NCBI GenBank assembly: GCA_030533445.1
Contig: CM060076.1
Coordinates: 4,592,501-4,656,500, forward strand
DNA from: Cyprinodon diabolis
Lineage: Eukaryota; Chordata; Actinopteri; Cyprinodontiformes; Cyprinodontidae
Length of the DNA stretch: 64,000 bases
Direction of reading: 5' to 3'
In this document: one piece after another, positions 47,888 through 60,700 of the stretch
How the letters are laid out: the number at the start of each line of letters is the position of its first letter
Numbering within the stretch: position 1 is the stretch's first letter
The notes under the pieces: model-generated
What the model saw: only the letters and a program-made list of their open reading frames with translations
Database searches by the model: none
What the model was told of the DNA's origin: nothing
Program-made: the position numbers and the translations under genes

Positions 47888-48520
47888 TAGGGTTGTCAAA
47901 CGATTAAAATTTTTAATCTAATTAATCACAAGGTTTCTTGAATTAATTTCGATTAATCACTAGCCTAAATGTTATAAAAAAATACACATTTTCTGTGTAC
48001 TGTTTTCAAAACAGAAATATAAGCAAGATGGGTATTACATTTAGTTTTTATTAATGACAAATCCAAAAAAAGAATTTAATTCTCAACAATTTTGGCAACT
48101 TAGCCATTGCTTTTTTTTTTAGCAAATACAGGATGGGTGAATGGAACGTTTTTCGTTTAAACCAAACAGCTTGACTTTTAAACAATTACATGAGGACATT
48201 TTACCTATAATTTATTCATATTTTAGCCAGTTGTTAAGGCAAACTAACTGGTTAACATTTTCTGAATGTAAAGCGGACCGTTTGGTGAGGGTGGTCTGAC
48301 GCATGCCAGTCGTAACACCTGAAGTTGAAGCCCCAACAAATGAATGCTTGGTATTAAGATGACATTTAAGGCTCGAGGTGCTTCAGTGAAACGAAAAGTC
48401 CTTCTTGCAGTGTGAGCAAACCACAACATGTTTATTTATTGTCCCGTCTTTGTTTTTTTTATACTCGAACTGTCTATTCAGCAGGCCAACGGGTTCTTCT
48501 GATTCCTCCATCTCGCTCAT
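47888..48520 (-). mobile_element. hAT relic with BED-finger exon
   Basis: The left end TAGGGTTGTCAAACGATTAA, then ATTTCGATTAATCAC, matches a common fish hAT terminus. The inside, minus strand, carries the BED-finger pseudogene 48228-48520. The opposite terminus and the catalytic part are not seen, so this is an internally deleted or 5'-incomplete copy. It starts 15 bp after the Tc1 element. Confidence 0.65.
48228..48520 (-). pseudogene. BED zinc-finger N-terminus of a hAT transposase
   Basis: On the minus strand from ATG 48520: MSEMEESEEPVGLLNRQF, then NKDGTINKHVVVCSHCKKDF. One in-frame stop follows, then SLKCHLNTKHSFVG. The C-x2-C (CSHC) and H-x4-H (HLNTKH) pairs define a BED-type finger, the DNA-binding start of hAT transposases and of ZBED host proteins. 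The stop and missing catalytic and dimerisation regions make it non-functional. The acidic lead-in followed by a BED finger is usual for this family. Confidence 0.75.
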
Positions 48521-49771
48521 GTCGGACAATTGAATTGAGGGTAAAACAGCGCGGGACATGAAAATCTAAAACCATACAGAATCTGTATTAATGGAGCTGT
48601 TGACAGATTCTCCTGTATGATCATAAGGCTGCATGCTTAATTCCAGGGTTATAGCAGCGTACTTTATAGATAAGGTGAAAAACAGGAGCTCCAACACGTT
48701 TCAGGACAGACCTCGCTATAGAGAACTGTTCAGTGGAACAGATGCAGGTATTTTTAAGAAGTAATCATGAAGACCAGTTCTCTGAGATATGCTTCATTAC
48801 TGGCTCAAGTAAGCATAACCAAATATATAGACAAGACCTCATAATTACGAGTTAATATCTTATAATTACGAGATCCTCTTTACAAGAATGAAAATATACA
48901 TTTTCTATCCCCTTTCACTAACACAGCCAGACGTGGGCCCCCGGTTAAATCATGTGGTGTCCCTCTATTAGTTTGGTCAAACGTCTGGATGCGCCTTCAG
49001 CCAGTGATATTATAGAGCAGGTGGAGCGGTTCTGGACCATTAGCTGCGGGGTCAGTGCAAGGGGACGTGGGCAGCATCCAGCCGTAGCTCCAGCCACATC
49101 AAAAAGCTCCGCGGCTGCCTTAATAGCTGTCAGGGTAATGACACTGTGCAGCACTCAGGGAGAAGCATTCATGACATTAGTGTTGTAATTGGATGACTCT
49201 TATTTTCAAATCACTCTGGAGCAGTTTCTTAATTTTTTTTTTTCATTTCGGTTTTTTCCACTTAATTTAAAATGAAAACGTCTGATGTGTCAGCTGAGAG
49301 CATTTTGACCCAAAAACCATCAGCATCATCCTCATCATCGCCTCCATCATTAATTATCACATCTCTCTCCAGTGTCACCTCAAGTTTAATAGCATTTGGC
49401 TCAAATTTTCCCATAGCTTACTCCCTTTATACATCATGTTTTGGGTTTTCAGATTCAATCATAAAGCTAAAATGATACATTTTGTTTCCCTCTATTTTTG
49501 CTTTTCACTCTGGTGGATATTTGTAAAAATTGCCTTGAGAAGAAAAGTTTATTTTTAAAGCATTTCTATTGATCCACTAGAAGATCAAGTTGCTAACTGG
49601 TGTTCTAACAGCTGACAGGCTGGAGATAATCCTCCAAACTTTGCTTATCCAACTTTATTCTCTAAAATCTAAAGGTGTAGAAATGTCTAATTTATGCATT
49701 CTTTAATTTTCTTCACCTTCATCAAAAATATTTTAAACATATATGTTGGGAAGTATTTAAAAAAATCTTAA

Positions 49772-50371
49772 GTGGATTCAGACTTGAACCTCCAAAAGCA
49801 TTTAAAGACAATTACAAGGTCGGCTTTCTATCACCTGAAGAACATTTCCAGGATTAAAGGACTAATGTCTCAGCATGATCTGGAAAAACTAATCCATGCG
49901 TTTATTTTTAGTCGAATTGATTACTGCAACGGTGTTTTCAAATGTCTGCCTAAAAAGTGGATCAGACAGCTGCAGCTGATCCAGAACGCTGCTGCCCGTG
50001 TCCTCACTAAGACTAAGAAAGTAGAGCACATCACCCCGGTTCTAAAGACCTTACACTGGCTCCCTGTATCTCAGAGAATAGACTTTAAAATACTTCTGTT
50101 AGTCTATAAATCTCTTAATGGCTTAGCACCTAAATACATCACAGACTTGCTATCAGGGTATTAACCCTCCAGACGACTCGGGTCTTTTGGCTCCAGCCTG
50201 CTCTGCATACCTAGAACCAGAACTAAACATGGAGAAGCAGCATTTAGTTCCTCTGCTCCACTTATCTGGAACAAACTTCCAGAAAACCGTAAAAGTGCGG
50301 AAAGCCTGAGTTCCTTTAAATCAAGACTAAAAACACATTTGTTTAGGATTGCCTTCCACTGTTCTAGTTAA
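49772..50371 (+). pseudogene. L2-type LINE reverse transcriptase C-terminus, frameshifted
   Basis: Reads AFYHLKNISRIKGLMS, LIHAFIFSRIDYCNGVF, LQLIQNAAARVLTKTKK, HITPVLKTLHWLPVSQRI, then LNGLAPKYITDLL, the canonical C-terminal tail of L2-clade ORF2 proteins in fish. The first frame stops at 50164. After a shift (about 50164-50200) the tail resumes as PRTRTKHGEAAFSSSAP, LIWNKLP and SSFKSRLKTHLFRIAF up to a stop at 50371. The 3' UTR ends ATACAAATAAATTTGCCTTG (to about 50549), the L2-type terminus. 5'-truncated and dead. Confidence 0.85.
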
Positions 50372-51025
50372 ACAGTTCAACAAAAACATATTTTCTGTAG
50401 TCCAACTGTTTTTAATATGTTATTTTATTTATTTTTTATTTTTTCCTACCTGCTTTGATTCTGTTTTATCTTTCTGTATTTTAATCATGTAAAGCACTTT
50501 GCATTGTCTTTGTACTGAATTGTGCTATACAAATAAATTTGCCTTGCCTCTAAATATAGCATAAAGAAGCATGTGCTTGCTGTCAGCTGCTATGTAAGAA
50601 CTGAGTTACACTACTTTTGTCAAGATGTTGCCATTTCATTAGTCTTTTCCCTATAATGAATAATACTTTCAAGAGATTCTGGGTGCAGACCTGCAACATC
50701 AGGACCCTTCATTGCAGATATGTAAAATGGGGTCTCCTGCACTCCCAGGACCGGAGGTTTATTCCGGAAGTTGTATTCGAAGCCTTCAGGAATAGAGCGC
50801 AGCGTGTGTTTGCAGCCAGATTAGAGCTTATTACAGGGTTAAACTAAGCATAGGAGCAGTTTAAATTATACAGTAAGCAAAAATCCTCATAGTACAGCCA
50901 TCCTCCATTATCTTTTAGAAAATGCCTTATGGACCAAATGCCCTTTTCCATCAAGTAAACCAAATACAGAGACTTATTTCTAAGTAGTACATATCTGTTT
51001 TTCCATATAGGAGTTTGGTCAGGAG

Positions 51026-51302
51026 TATAGTAGTAGCCATTAAAAATGTCCCCACTACTAAAATATTCTGTCATTATTTCTGGACATTAATATCTTAAGA
51101 GAAGCGCAATGTCTTGGTCAGACCCTGTAATTCAATGATAAGTTGGAGTCAGAGTAAAAAAAAATATGCACGCCCAGGAGAAGGAGAAGGTCACTCCAGT
51201 GGCTGGAAGTTGGAGGGGATTTTGCTGGAAGTTGCAGGGAAGTTGGCTGCCATTCGATTGGTGTTTGACTAGGAAGGGCCATTTTGAATGGCTGCTACTG
51301 TA
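51026..51302 (-). mobile_element. MITE C, copy 2
   Basis: Right end CATTTTGAATGGCTGCTACT GTA is the reverse complement of the MITE C left terminus. Left end TATAGTAGTAGCCATTAAAA. The interior matches the 62310-62637 copy reversed, with a deletion near 51060. Confidence 0.85.
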
Positions 51303-53038
51303 CAATTGTTCATATACATATGTTTCCCGCCACACATGTTTGTGAAAGGAAGCTAGATTCATGGGAAGTTTAGTGATGCTAGCTTGTACTTTAGAAATGA
51401 TTCAAATCAATTTCACTTTTACTTTGAAAGTCTTCGAATAAACCTCAGTTTCTAACTGTGCAGGAGACCTTACTGGGTAGCACTGGGTCCAGGTCTGCAG
51501 CCCTCTCAATCTTTTCACTGAGTGCCTCATGGTTTGCTGCTCTTTAACCTCAAGTGGTCAAATAATTACAAGTCAAAGTCAGAAAACATGACTGCTTGTC
51601 CTGCTTTTGGAGCAACTTAAAGATTTTAATGTGTTATATAAAAAAAATAATAATATGGTAGTAAAGTTGTTCTGGCAGGAAGGATGAAGCTATGTAATCA
51701 CTTCATTATTCAAAACCATCAGAGCCTGATCTTTAAATCCAAGTCCACACCAAACTATTGGAAGCTCAGATTCAGGAGGGATTTCAGCGCTTTATCAACA
51801 AGACAGACAATTATTTTAAGGGTGATAGGATTTTAAAAGTGGTCTGGGTTTTTGCTGTGTGTGTTGGCCTGGATCAATACTTCATACATTTAAATCTAAA
51901 TATATGACTAAAAAGTGACCTGTACAGACAGTGACAAATGACCTGTTGTGCATTAAAAAGCACGTACACAAGCTGCACCAATGAATAACGATGATGTTGG
52001 CACCGCAGCCCAAACAGATCTGACTCTCAGGTGGATTTACTTATCGATCTGAGCTCCACACAGCGAGATCAAGGTTCTTTAACACCAACAAAGCATCTGC
52101 TGACATGATGAATTGGTGGAATAAAAGGAAAAGAACTCGGGAAATGAGAGGAGTCCGAGCTTAAGGTGAAGAACTTGAGACCGTGTACGTGAATACAGTA
52201 AAAGTGCATAAAAGTTCTTAAAAAATAGTATCAAAGAGAATAAAATTAGTAAAGAAGATTTTTTATGAAATTAAACCAACTCTTCAAGTTAAGGATAAAG
52301 CATAGCGACAGATGAAAAGGGTTTTTTAATCTTAAATGCAAAAAAAGCTATTTTATTTACACTTTTAAATCTAATAACTACACTCAGTGGGTTGCTCTGT
52401 CAGCTAAAGGCATACTTTGGAGTCTCTATACATGAATCAATGATTGATCGATTGCTAAATTAGTAAACGGTTGTTTTAATAGTTGATTAATCCCGATTAA
52501 TCCGATTGTTTCAGCCTTAGTACTCACTTTTTCTTCTTGTTCTTAACACATCATCAACAATTTCTATAATTTTTCTCCTTCTCCTTTTAGGGTTCAGACA
52601 TTGTTACAGCAAAATAAGTGAACAGTCACATGGGGAATAGTATAAAAAGGTGGGAAGAAATAATGAGAACTGGTTTGACTTTTCTAAGTAAGATAAATAC
52701 ATTTTCTGCCTTTGTGATGCTTTGTTTGCTTTTAGGTCTGTGATGTAAGCTACAGCTGAGCTTTTTACGAGGAAAACAAGAACTAAGTTTCAGTTCCTGC
52801 AGCTTATGTAAGAAGCTTTAGACTCCAGTAATTTTCGATGTGTTCCCATGTCATCACACCTGATTCACATTATTAGATGATCAGCCAGCCTGAGTAACAG
52901 TTTAGAGCCTAATGAGGATCATTTGGATGTTTGATACACAGCGAAAAATGACTGAGCAGGAGCCTTTATGAATGAGCTTTTAGATCCTGAGGAGGGGAAA
53001 ATAAATCCCTTCAGACTCATATATACATGGCTCTCAAC

Positions 53039-53320
53039 TACGGAAGAGGATTAGGGCCAGTGGAAAAAAAAAAAGTTAATTAATTTTATTTCAGTTTAGT
53101 ATGGGAAAAAAGTCTCAGAATTCTGACTTTTTTCTCAGAATTCTGACTTTAATCTCAGAATTCTGACTGAATTCTGACGATAAAAAAGTCAGAATTCTGA
53201 GATTAAAGTCAGAATTCTGAGAAAAAAGTCAGATTTCTGACTTTTTTCCCATGTTAAACTGAAATAAAATTTAAAAATCAGTTAACTTTTTTTTTTCAGT
53301 GGCCCTAATCCTCTTCCATA
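53039..53320. mobile_element. Foldback element with long palindromic arms
   Basis: A 282-bp element whose two halves are near-perfect reverse complements. Outer ends TACGGAAGAGGATTAGGGCC and (reverse complement) TATGGAAGAGGATTAGGGCC; the inner arms consist of repeated TCAGAATTCTGAC units separated by TTTTTTC or TTTAA. The flanks CTCAAC at 53033-53038 and 53321-53326 are identical, a likely 6-bp target duplication. No ORF. Confidence 0.85.
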
Positions 53321-54058
53321 CTCAACCCTTCATTTAAAAAAAACAAAAAAAAACCTAATAATTATTCCGTTTCCACTGTTTATCTAAGGATTAAAGGAAT
53401 AAAAAGAACGTATATCCACATATTTTGAATATTTTAAACAATTTAGGAAAAGCAGGAGATAATTGGTCTGAAAATAAAAACATTTTTAAAATATGAGGGT
53501 GTGAAGGTGAAGTGTTTGGTGAAAAGCAGACAAAAGCAGACATGGTTGATGCTAACAGCTGAAGTCTGGTGATAAGGGGAAGAAAACAACTGGAGTCGAA
53601 CAGAGCAGCGACGACTGAAGTGACAGGAAAGGTGGCAAAGGAGAAAGAAAAGGTGTAAAACTGAGGAAGCAGTGACAAAGGACAAGACAGATAACAGAGG
53701 AAAGGGCAGTTAAAGGGAGACAGTGTGTTCTGGAAAAAAGCTACAAAGAGGAAGAGGAGACACAAATAAAGGAGCATGGATGAGTGAGTGTGGTGAAAGA
53801 GAAAGTGCAGCACTTTTTTTAACAAGGTGCAATCAAAGAAACGCTATTTTCACAATGAAGTGTTTTCGTTTCAACCAGCAGAGCAATCAGAAAGTCAGAA
53901 ACATAGTTCGAGTAACTCTGCAGATGTTTTTGAAGTTCATGGTGATGGACGAGTTTCAGACAAGGTTTGAACTTATAATAATATTACAATAAAAATATTT
54001 TGGAAGCATGCCAAGCTTTGCAACAGCATTGCTTAGTGTGAGTGTTCTCACAGCCTAC

Positions 54059-54180
54059 CTGTTTGATCCTCTGCAGCAGCGGGGGCAGCCAGTCTTTGTT
54101 GACCTCGCAGTGGCTGTCCAGGAAGGTCAGGACTTTGGCTCTGGCTGCATCAGCCCCCCGTACTCTGGACCGGATCAGGC
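54059..54180 (-). CDS. galnt14: galnt14-like exon (catalytic domain, D-x-H motif)
   Basis: The most 5' exon visible of a polypeptide GalNAc-transferase, the Golgi type II membrane enzyme that starts mucin-type O-glycosylation by moving GalNAc from UDP-GalNAc to Ser/Thr. It encodes 40 full codons plus two leading bases (phase 2 start), running from [12 protein letters not shown] to [18 protein letters not shown] holds the D-S-H triad, which in this family binds Mn2+ and the UDP-sugar. On the minus strand the acceptor reads TGTGTCAG and the donor GTAGGC. The following exon joins in phase 0. The preceding exon, with the VVITFHNEA-type start of the GT-A fold, was not found up to 64000. Human GALNT14 and GALNT16, as remembered, are the closest paralogues here; the lectin exon favours GALNT14. 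Very confident as a GALNT exon, less so on the paralogue. Confidence 0.93.
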
Positions 54181-55261
54181 CTGACACAGAAACACATAAA
54201 AACATCTCATCTCTCAAAGCTGCTTCATAAGGTGTTAACCCGAGTTCCTGAGATCTGTCTTTCAAATTGCGAATTATTCTCAGCCTGAAAACTGTTTTCA
54301 TTTTGCCTTCTTTTTTTGTAATATACAACTTTTAAACAAAACAAGTTTAGAACATCTAGTATTAATTTTACTGAAAATATATACAAATAATTGTTTGAGT
54401 TTGAATGGGACCAACATATATCAATATTAAGTTATTAGTAGATAAGTGGGAGAGCTAAAAAAATGGCTTCTTCTCATTTCAGAGGTTAGCATAAGAATAC
54501 GCAGTTGCATTAGCGGCCAGTGTAACACTTGCTGCTCAGGAGAAATTCAACTTTAGCTAAACGTTAGAAACTGCATGCTGTGCTACTAAAGCACCAACTC
54601 CAATATATATGCTGAAGCATTATGCACATATTTAGGTTTAAAGAAGCATAACACAAGTTCCAGAGGTTTTGCAGAAGTGTGCCCCCGCTAGTGACAAGTT
54701 TAAACGACACCTGTGTTGTCCACACAGGGGGAAAAAAGGAAAAGCTACCCAGTCTGTAGCTAGGGCTGCAAGGGTCTCTTATTAGAGGCGTCTTCTGTAG
54801 GTAAAATGTTAGAACTATAGAAGCTATTTTGAAGAGATTATCTACTGTTCATTGCAGATCTAAGTTCCCTTCATTTGGTGAAAATCTACCAAATATTTAC
54901 TCTCGTTTTACTCCGTTGTCGATCAGACTCCAGTTTGTCCCGTTTCCTCGTAAGAGTCAAACGTTCAAATCTGTTACTCTTGATGAGTCTGTGATTAGGT
55001 TTGAGGTACACCTGCAGCTGGTCTTTTATGATCCAGCTTCAGAAACAGTCAGCCATGTTAACTCGCTAATGGATGTGGCACACCGGGCTCAAATAATTTG
55101 TCTCTAACAAATGTGATCAGTTATGAAGCAATAAAAATGTTAACATTTTCAACCTGACAGATCAGGCAGCAATGATGAAGAGTCAGAAGATTTTGCTAAA
55201 ACTGGCTCAAGTCAGATATTTTCCTCCATGTTGAAAACACTTGCAGACTGCAGTGTTGCAA

Positions 55262-55470
55262 TTCACTGGAAAAACAACCTAGAAATAAGTAAAAAGATTC
55301 TTAAATTAAATGTATTGACCCTTAATTTGAGCAGGTAAATAAGATAGTTTGCCAATGGAATTAGTATTTTTACTCTTGAAATAAGATAATTAGATAAAAT
55401 GCACTTGAAATAAGACAATGCAACCGTGTTTTCTTATTTTAAGTGTAAATTGTCTTGTTCCATTGACAAA
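55262..55470. mobile_element. MITE D, copy 2 (one end lost)
   Basis: TTAATTTGAGCAGGTAAATA, TTGCCAATGGAATTAGTATT, AATAAGATAATTAGATAA and GTCTTGTTCCATTGACAAAA match the interior of the 39077-39374 copy in reverse order. The right end is replaced. Confidence 0.65.
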
Positions 55471-56099
55471 ATGTCTCTTTTTCCTCCTCAAAAGGGGAAA
55501 GTTTTTTCAATTTCCTGTCTCCCCTTATCACTATATAGGGCACTATATGGTGGTCACGCCATTTTAGATGAGTGTCCGAACGTCTAGTGGAAGAAAAAGT
55601 AGAGAACTCGAAATTTCCGATAATGCACCTTTGTCACAGGTTTGTCAGAAGGCCAAGCAGCTTGGAGGTAGGACCCAAACCGTTTGAAAGAAGAACACAC
55701 ATTCCGAAGAGTTCTCAGTTAACAAGTCTTTAATTATTTCCTGTTGCAGCACATCAACCAAACCACACCAACAACCAAGACATGTTTCTTATATAGATGT
55801 GGAACTAAATTGGAAGAAACTATTTTTAAACGGATGTGCAGTTGCAAAATAACAAAAAAAAAAAAGAAAACTAGTTTTAAATGAACAGCTAATTAAGAAA
55901 AATTTTACTTTTATTATTTAACAAGTATTTCAATTCAACCCAAACAAAAATTTAATTCAGAAAACACCATACATGAGATCAACCTCCCTCCCTCAATTCA
56001 GGAGGTGGTGCAGTCCTGTGCCCACCTGCTTCGAGAGTGAAACAGCAGAGGTGAATATTTCACAATGAGCTTTGATATTTTAACTCTTCAATTCATGTG

Positions 56100-56911
56100 T
56101 GTCAGGACTCCTGTCTGTGTGTCTGTTTTTTGTGTTGTTCTCCCTTCCACCAGCAGGAGGCGCCTGGTTCTGGTCCGCCTCCTCACACACCTGATCATGG
56201 TTACCTCGTTAACGGAGTACTCTTAAGCTGCTGATTACCACTACCTCGACGCCAGAGTGTTTGCCAGTTTAGGGTATTCTAGCCAAGCTGAGTTTTGCTG
56301 AGTAAAACTGAGTTCTTGTCTACCTGAGTTTTAACTTTGTTTTTGTCTTTGCCTCTCGGCAGGAAGTCATCCTGCAAACTGGACCTTTTCGGACCATCTC
56401 TCCCTGGAGGAATCAACTGAGCCTCAAACCGAGCTGGGGATTCAAACTGGAGGTTTGGATCCTGTTTCCTTGAGAGGACGTTGAGTTTACTTTCTGAGCA
56501 AGGGAATCATCTCCACTACGACCCATTCAAGTACAGCAGGAAATCTGAGAGGCAGCCAGTTTCTCCATTCACCAATAACCGTCCGAGTTCTGGGTAAACC
56601 CTGTTCCACCCTCCACAGAATCAGAATAACACTGGAAAACAGCACACAGCTTGGAGTCAAAGATTCTACAACTTCTCTGGAAACGTGAGTCAACAACCAG
56701 ATCCTCTTCTCCAAATCCACAAATGAAATTTCCCACTAAGCCTGAACTAATCGTTTGTCTTCCCTTCACCTTCCAGTTCCGGTCGAGCTGAGTTCAGAGC
56801 AACACTGCACAGTGCCTTATCTCTTCAATAAACCTGTTAAACCTTTACCCTGGTGTCTCTCTGAATTGGTTTCTCTGCATGTGGGTCCGAGCTTTAGATA
56901 AAACCGTGACA
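56100..56911 (+). mobile_element. Solo LTR, family 2 (812 bp)
   Basis: Begins TGTCAGGACTCC and ends ACCGTGACA, so the termini are TGTCA...TGACA. Flanks ATGTG (56095-56099) and ATGCG (56912-56916) are a 5-bp duplication with one change. Contains CTTCAATAAACCTGTTAAAC with the polyadenylation signal near the 3' end. No internal coding region is attached. Related pieces are at 25105-25764 and 40848-41045. Lineage (Gypsy or ERV type) unresolved. Confidence 0.82.
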
Positions 56912-58995
56912 ATGCGTTGTCCTTTTAGGAAGAGTTACACAAAAAACAATATATTGTAAAGTGAAATCAATTTACTTTTTTACAAAAATGAAAATAAGAT
57001 GTTGCCTACCAAAGAAACCACACCTCGAACAAATCCATTGCACCCAAAACAACAAAAATAAACCAATCTACAAAACCAGATGCTGTGTTTAACTGTTATT
57101 TTAGCCAATATACAGGTAACAATGGCTCATTGGTACAACCTTGAACTGTAGTGATCATTCATGGTCACTAGACGAGCAAATATTTCCTGAGGAGAGTTCT
57201 CCTCGCATAGTATGTGATTTGTCACAGCGGCCCGCTATCGCCATAGGAAGGAGCTACCCGACAACGGCGACAAATAACAAAGATGGCGCAGGAGTCATGT
57301 GACCAACGAGGAGCGAAAAGTAGTGATCATCTTTTCGAACGGTCTGTTAACTGAGTTCATTTTAAAGTCCACTATATAGTCCCCTTTCTCTATAGTGACT
57401 GAGAGATTTAGGGCGGACGTTCGGACATCAGCCTACATGTGCACATCAGCGTGTACGACCTGGCTGGAGGATGGCAAACAACTGTGACCTCATCACACAA
57501 GTTCAATAGGAAATAACAGGCGAGTAACGTCGCCTACACGATGCGTCAGAATTAACAAAGTAGCCAGGAACGAAACCGTGCTGCCCGTCATTCCCAGAGA
57601 ATCGGAGCTGAATCACTCTTTGATGAACTGACTAATGGATCCTATAAAGCCAAACTCATTTTACACGTCACATAATTTAACGGCATATATGGATAAGAAG
57701 AAATAGATTTAATTCATGCATAATGCACCTTTAAAAAGCATAATCTTTGCAGTGCTAGGAATTGAACTATCAGCTTTGGAGGCGTTAATGCCTTGCTGTG
57801 CGAATCGACATCCGGTCCCTCCCTCTCACGCTGTAGCTCACCTCCTTGCTCTCAGAGACAGTCAGCAGAGGGGAAAATCGATGCAGGGCTCTTAGAGGAG
57901 CTGTCAGACATGGAGACAACCTTTTAACGGCCGCATCACACTCTGCATGTACGTGTCAGGGTTTGTCTAGGAGGGAATGAAACACTTTTAAAGGACGGAG
58001 ACAAGAAAGTGCAGAAGCAGGAGAGTCGATGGAGGCAAATGTGTGCGTTGGGTGACTTTAGGTCGTTTTTGAAATGTGTGTGTGAGTGTAAATGAGCTAG
58101 TTAGGGAGGTCTCGCTGATGGGGGCCAGTGGTCTCCTCTATTTGGTGTAAATGGTCTAATCAATACTCCCTGACACGTAGATATATCCTGCGCGAATGTG
58201 TCTATTCATGCAGCGTGTACGCGTGTGCACGGACGAACGTGCGCGGCGTCGAGGGTCCGTTGTGTTCCTGTGTGTCGGTGACATTGTACAAGAGGCCGTG
58301 AAGTTCCACGCAGAGCAGTTAGGCCGAGGCTCAGCCAATTAAAAATCCCATTTCATCCTCAATAAGGCTTTATTTTCTGGATGGATGGACCCACACACAT
58401 TAATGGGAGCCACACACAAGGCGCCACAAACACCGATGGTTGGAACAAAGCCGCCGCAGTAGGCCGGCGTTTACTTAGATGCACATAAACACATTCAGAA
58501 GCGGCTGACCTGTGCAGAGATGATGTTTAATCTTTGTCAGTAATTCACAGCTGTTCACACTTCTCACAATGTGCTCATTCTTTTCTATTAACAGAACACT
58601 TTTTAGGTTGATGGTGATGCTGCTTGGAGGTTAGTATTTCTACAGGATGTCATGAAGAAATGGATTCACTCTTATTTTCTTTTTGCATTCATTTTACCAG
58701 GAAAGAGTCATTTGAGATGCACGCCTATTTTAAATGACTCCAGGTTTCTGAAACAGCTTCTTCCCCTGCACCTTAAGAAAATGGAAATGTCATGAGAGGT
58801 GTACAAAAAGAAATTTCGATTTGTATACACTCTGTGTATAAAAAATGACAATAAAAGTTATCTAAGTCCGCTGTACTCTGTACTCGACAGGCCCAAGTTT
58901 CTTTTAGATATGGCTGAAAGGACTCTAGTCATAGAGCCTAAGCAAGAAGCTAATTAAATAGTTAAATAAAGCCAGGGTTTAATACCTTTGGATGT

Positions 58996-59255
58996 ACAAT
59001 GCAAAAATAAAACATAAGCAAATCATTTTTTGTTTAAATAAGTAAACTGTTACCTTGAGCAAATAAGTAAGATTATTTGCCAAAGGAATAAGATCATTTA
59101 TCTTTAAAATAATAAGAAAAAACAACTCCATTTTCCCATTTCATAATAACAATCTTATTTTCTTATTTTGAGGGTTCTAGTAGTTATTTCGTCGGCGGAT
59201 CATGCTATTAACCTGCTCAAATTAAAGGAAAATGCACTTTTTAAAGAAATTTCCA
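58996..59255. mobile_element. MITE D, copy 3
   Basis: TACAATGCAAAAATAAAAC at the left, then AAATAAGTAAGATTATTTGC CAAAGGAATAAGATC and GCTCAAATTAAAGGAAAATG. Same block order as the 39077-39374 copy, but diverged. Confidence 0.55.
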
Positions 59256-60700
59256 TTGGAGGATCTCTTTCACACGTTAAACAAACAATAGAAGAGTAAC
59301 CATCAAAAACATAGATATAGATTTTTGATGGTTACGTTCTACTTACAATCTTAAAAGGAAACAGTCAGTAAACTAATAAACAGTGGAAAAATGAGGGAAA
59401 TACTGTTTAAATGTATTAGTTTAACAACAAGAATTTATCATCCAGTAGTTTGAAGAAAACACATTTTTTGACTAATTTTGATTTCCTCTTAAATCTACCG
59501 CCTCGGGTGTAGAAGTGGTACGGAAGCGCCGCAGAGTGTCTGCACTGTGCCTTCGCAGCTGATTGCATCAACTCCAGTCAGTCAGAGCTGTCATGCTGCG
59601 GTTTCTGAAGGCAGGAAGTCAGTTGATGAAAAGCAAAGCAGATCAAGTTTACAAAATCCATGCAGAGTGTGGATTACGTGTTCTGGACCTTTAAGTAACA
59701 AGTTAATCAACAGCCAAACTAAATATGGCAAAGATGTAAAAAAAAAAATGAAATATTAGGCGTAAATAATTTCTGATAGATTCAAAGAAAACAAGGTGGG
59801 GTGATTGGATAAACAGTGAGGTGTGTTAGAACTGGCCAAATACCCACTTTACTGGTTTCACTGGTTTTATTGAAAAGCCTACAAGTACACTACTTCAGCA
59901 TGATGATGTAATACTCCAGATTTCTACTTTAACATCCCCCTAATAAGCTCTGATTTAGACCCAGTTAGATAAAACAAGGACTCCTTGTTGTACTAAAAAC
60001 ATTTAGTTTATCCAAAACTATAAACATGATGCCAGGAACTAAACAGAAGTTTCAGAAGGACATAGTGAAGAGATGACCAAGGGCTTTGGTGATTAATTGA
60101 TTTTATTGATTAATCAAGTTTTTTGTTTATAAAGATTTAATTTTTGGAAAATCAAGATTTATTTTTCCACCAATCCGCTCCCTATGCCTCCAAGGTCACA
60201 GTGACATCACTTCATCACCTTTTGTTCTTAGATTGTACTCATTACTGATAAACTACCTCGCTGTGTGATACCGCTATCTATAAACATTTGTTATATTTTC
60301 TCTGTTTGTTATGAAACATTATTATTTTACAGCATTTTTCACAGTTTGAAGCTCTAAGAGGCTATAATTGAAAAAAAAAATGTTTTTTTTTTTAAATTAA
60401 ATTATGACATATATATTTGTATTATAATACTTAAGAAATGAATTCTTCAAAGATTCGATTTTTTAAGCCACATCACTCAGTGCTAATACAACCTGAACAA
60501 AAGCAGCTTTTCTAACATAAAAAAATCAGTTTTATAAATATTCAGGAAGGATCCTTTTTCTGTTGAAACATCTTATTTGTTTTCCAAGGGCTTCAGTCTG
60601 AGAAGTTACAGCTTACCTGTACAGTGGATCAAGAACTTAAACCTAAAGGCTGAGTTTACCTCTAACTGCTGTCTTGGAAATAAGACAAAATGCTGGGGAA

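Larger units (their letters stand above)
45791..54058. other. galnt14 intron between exons 54059-54180 and 45703-45790
   Basis: Holds a TA array and complete Tc1 element (46571-47872), a hAT BED relic (47888-48520), an L2 LINE end (49772-50549), MITE C (51026-51302) and a foldback element (53039-53320). The stretches 45791-46560, 48550-49770, 51303-53030 and 53321-54058 show no gene. The tract 53440-53800 is purine-rich on the plus strand. A short TTAATCCCGATTAATCCGAT stretch near 52487 resembles hAT subterminal sequence. Confidence 0.75.

Noticed and set aside
53391..53825. Minus-strand 144-aa Leu/Phe/Ser-rich open frame
   Set aside because: The reading of a purine-rich, low-complexity tract; the membrane-like composition is a by-product and no start context or homology is visible.
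60601..60660. CTTACCTGTACAG context considered as an upstream galnt14 exon donor
   Set aside because: The adjoining minus-strand translation shows no GalNAc-transferase sequence.
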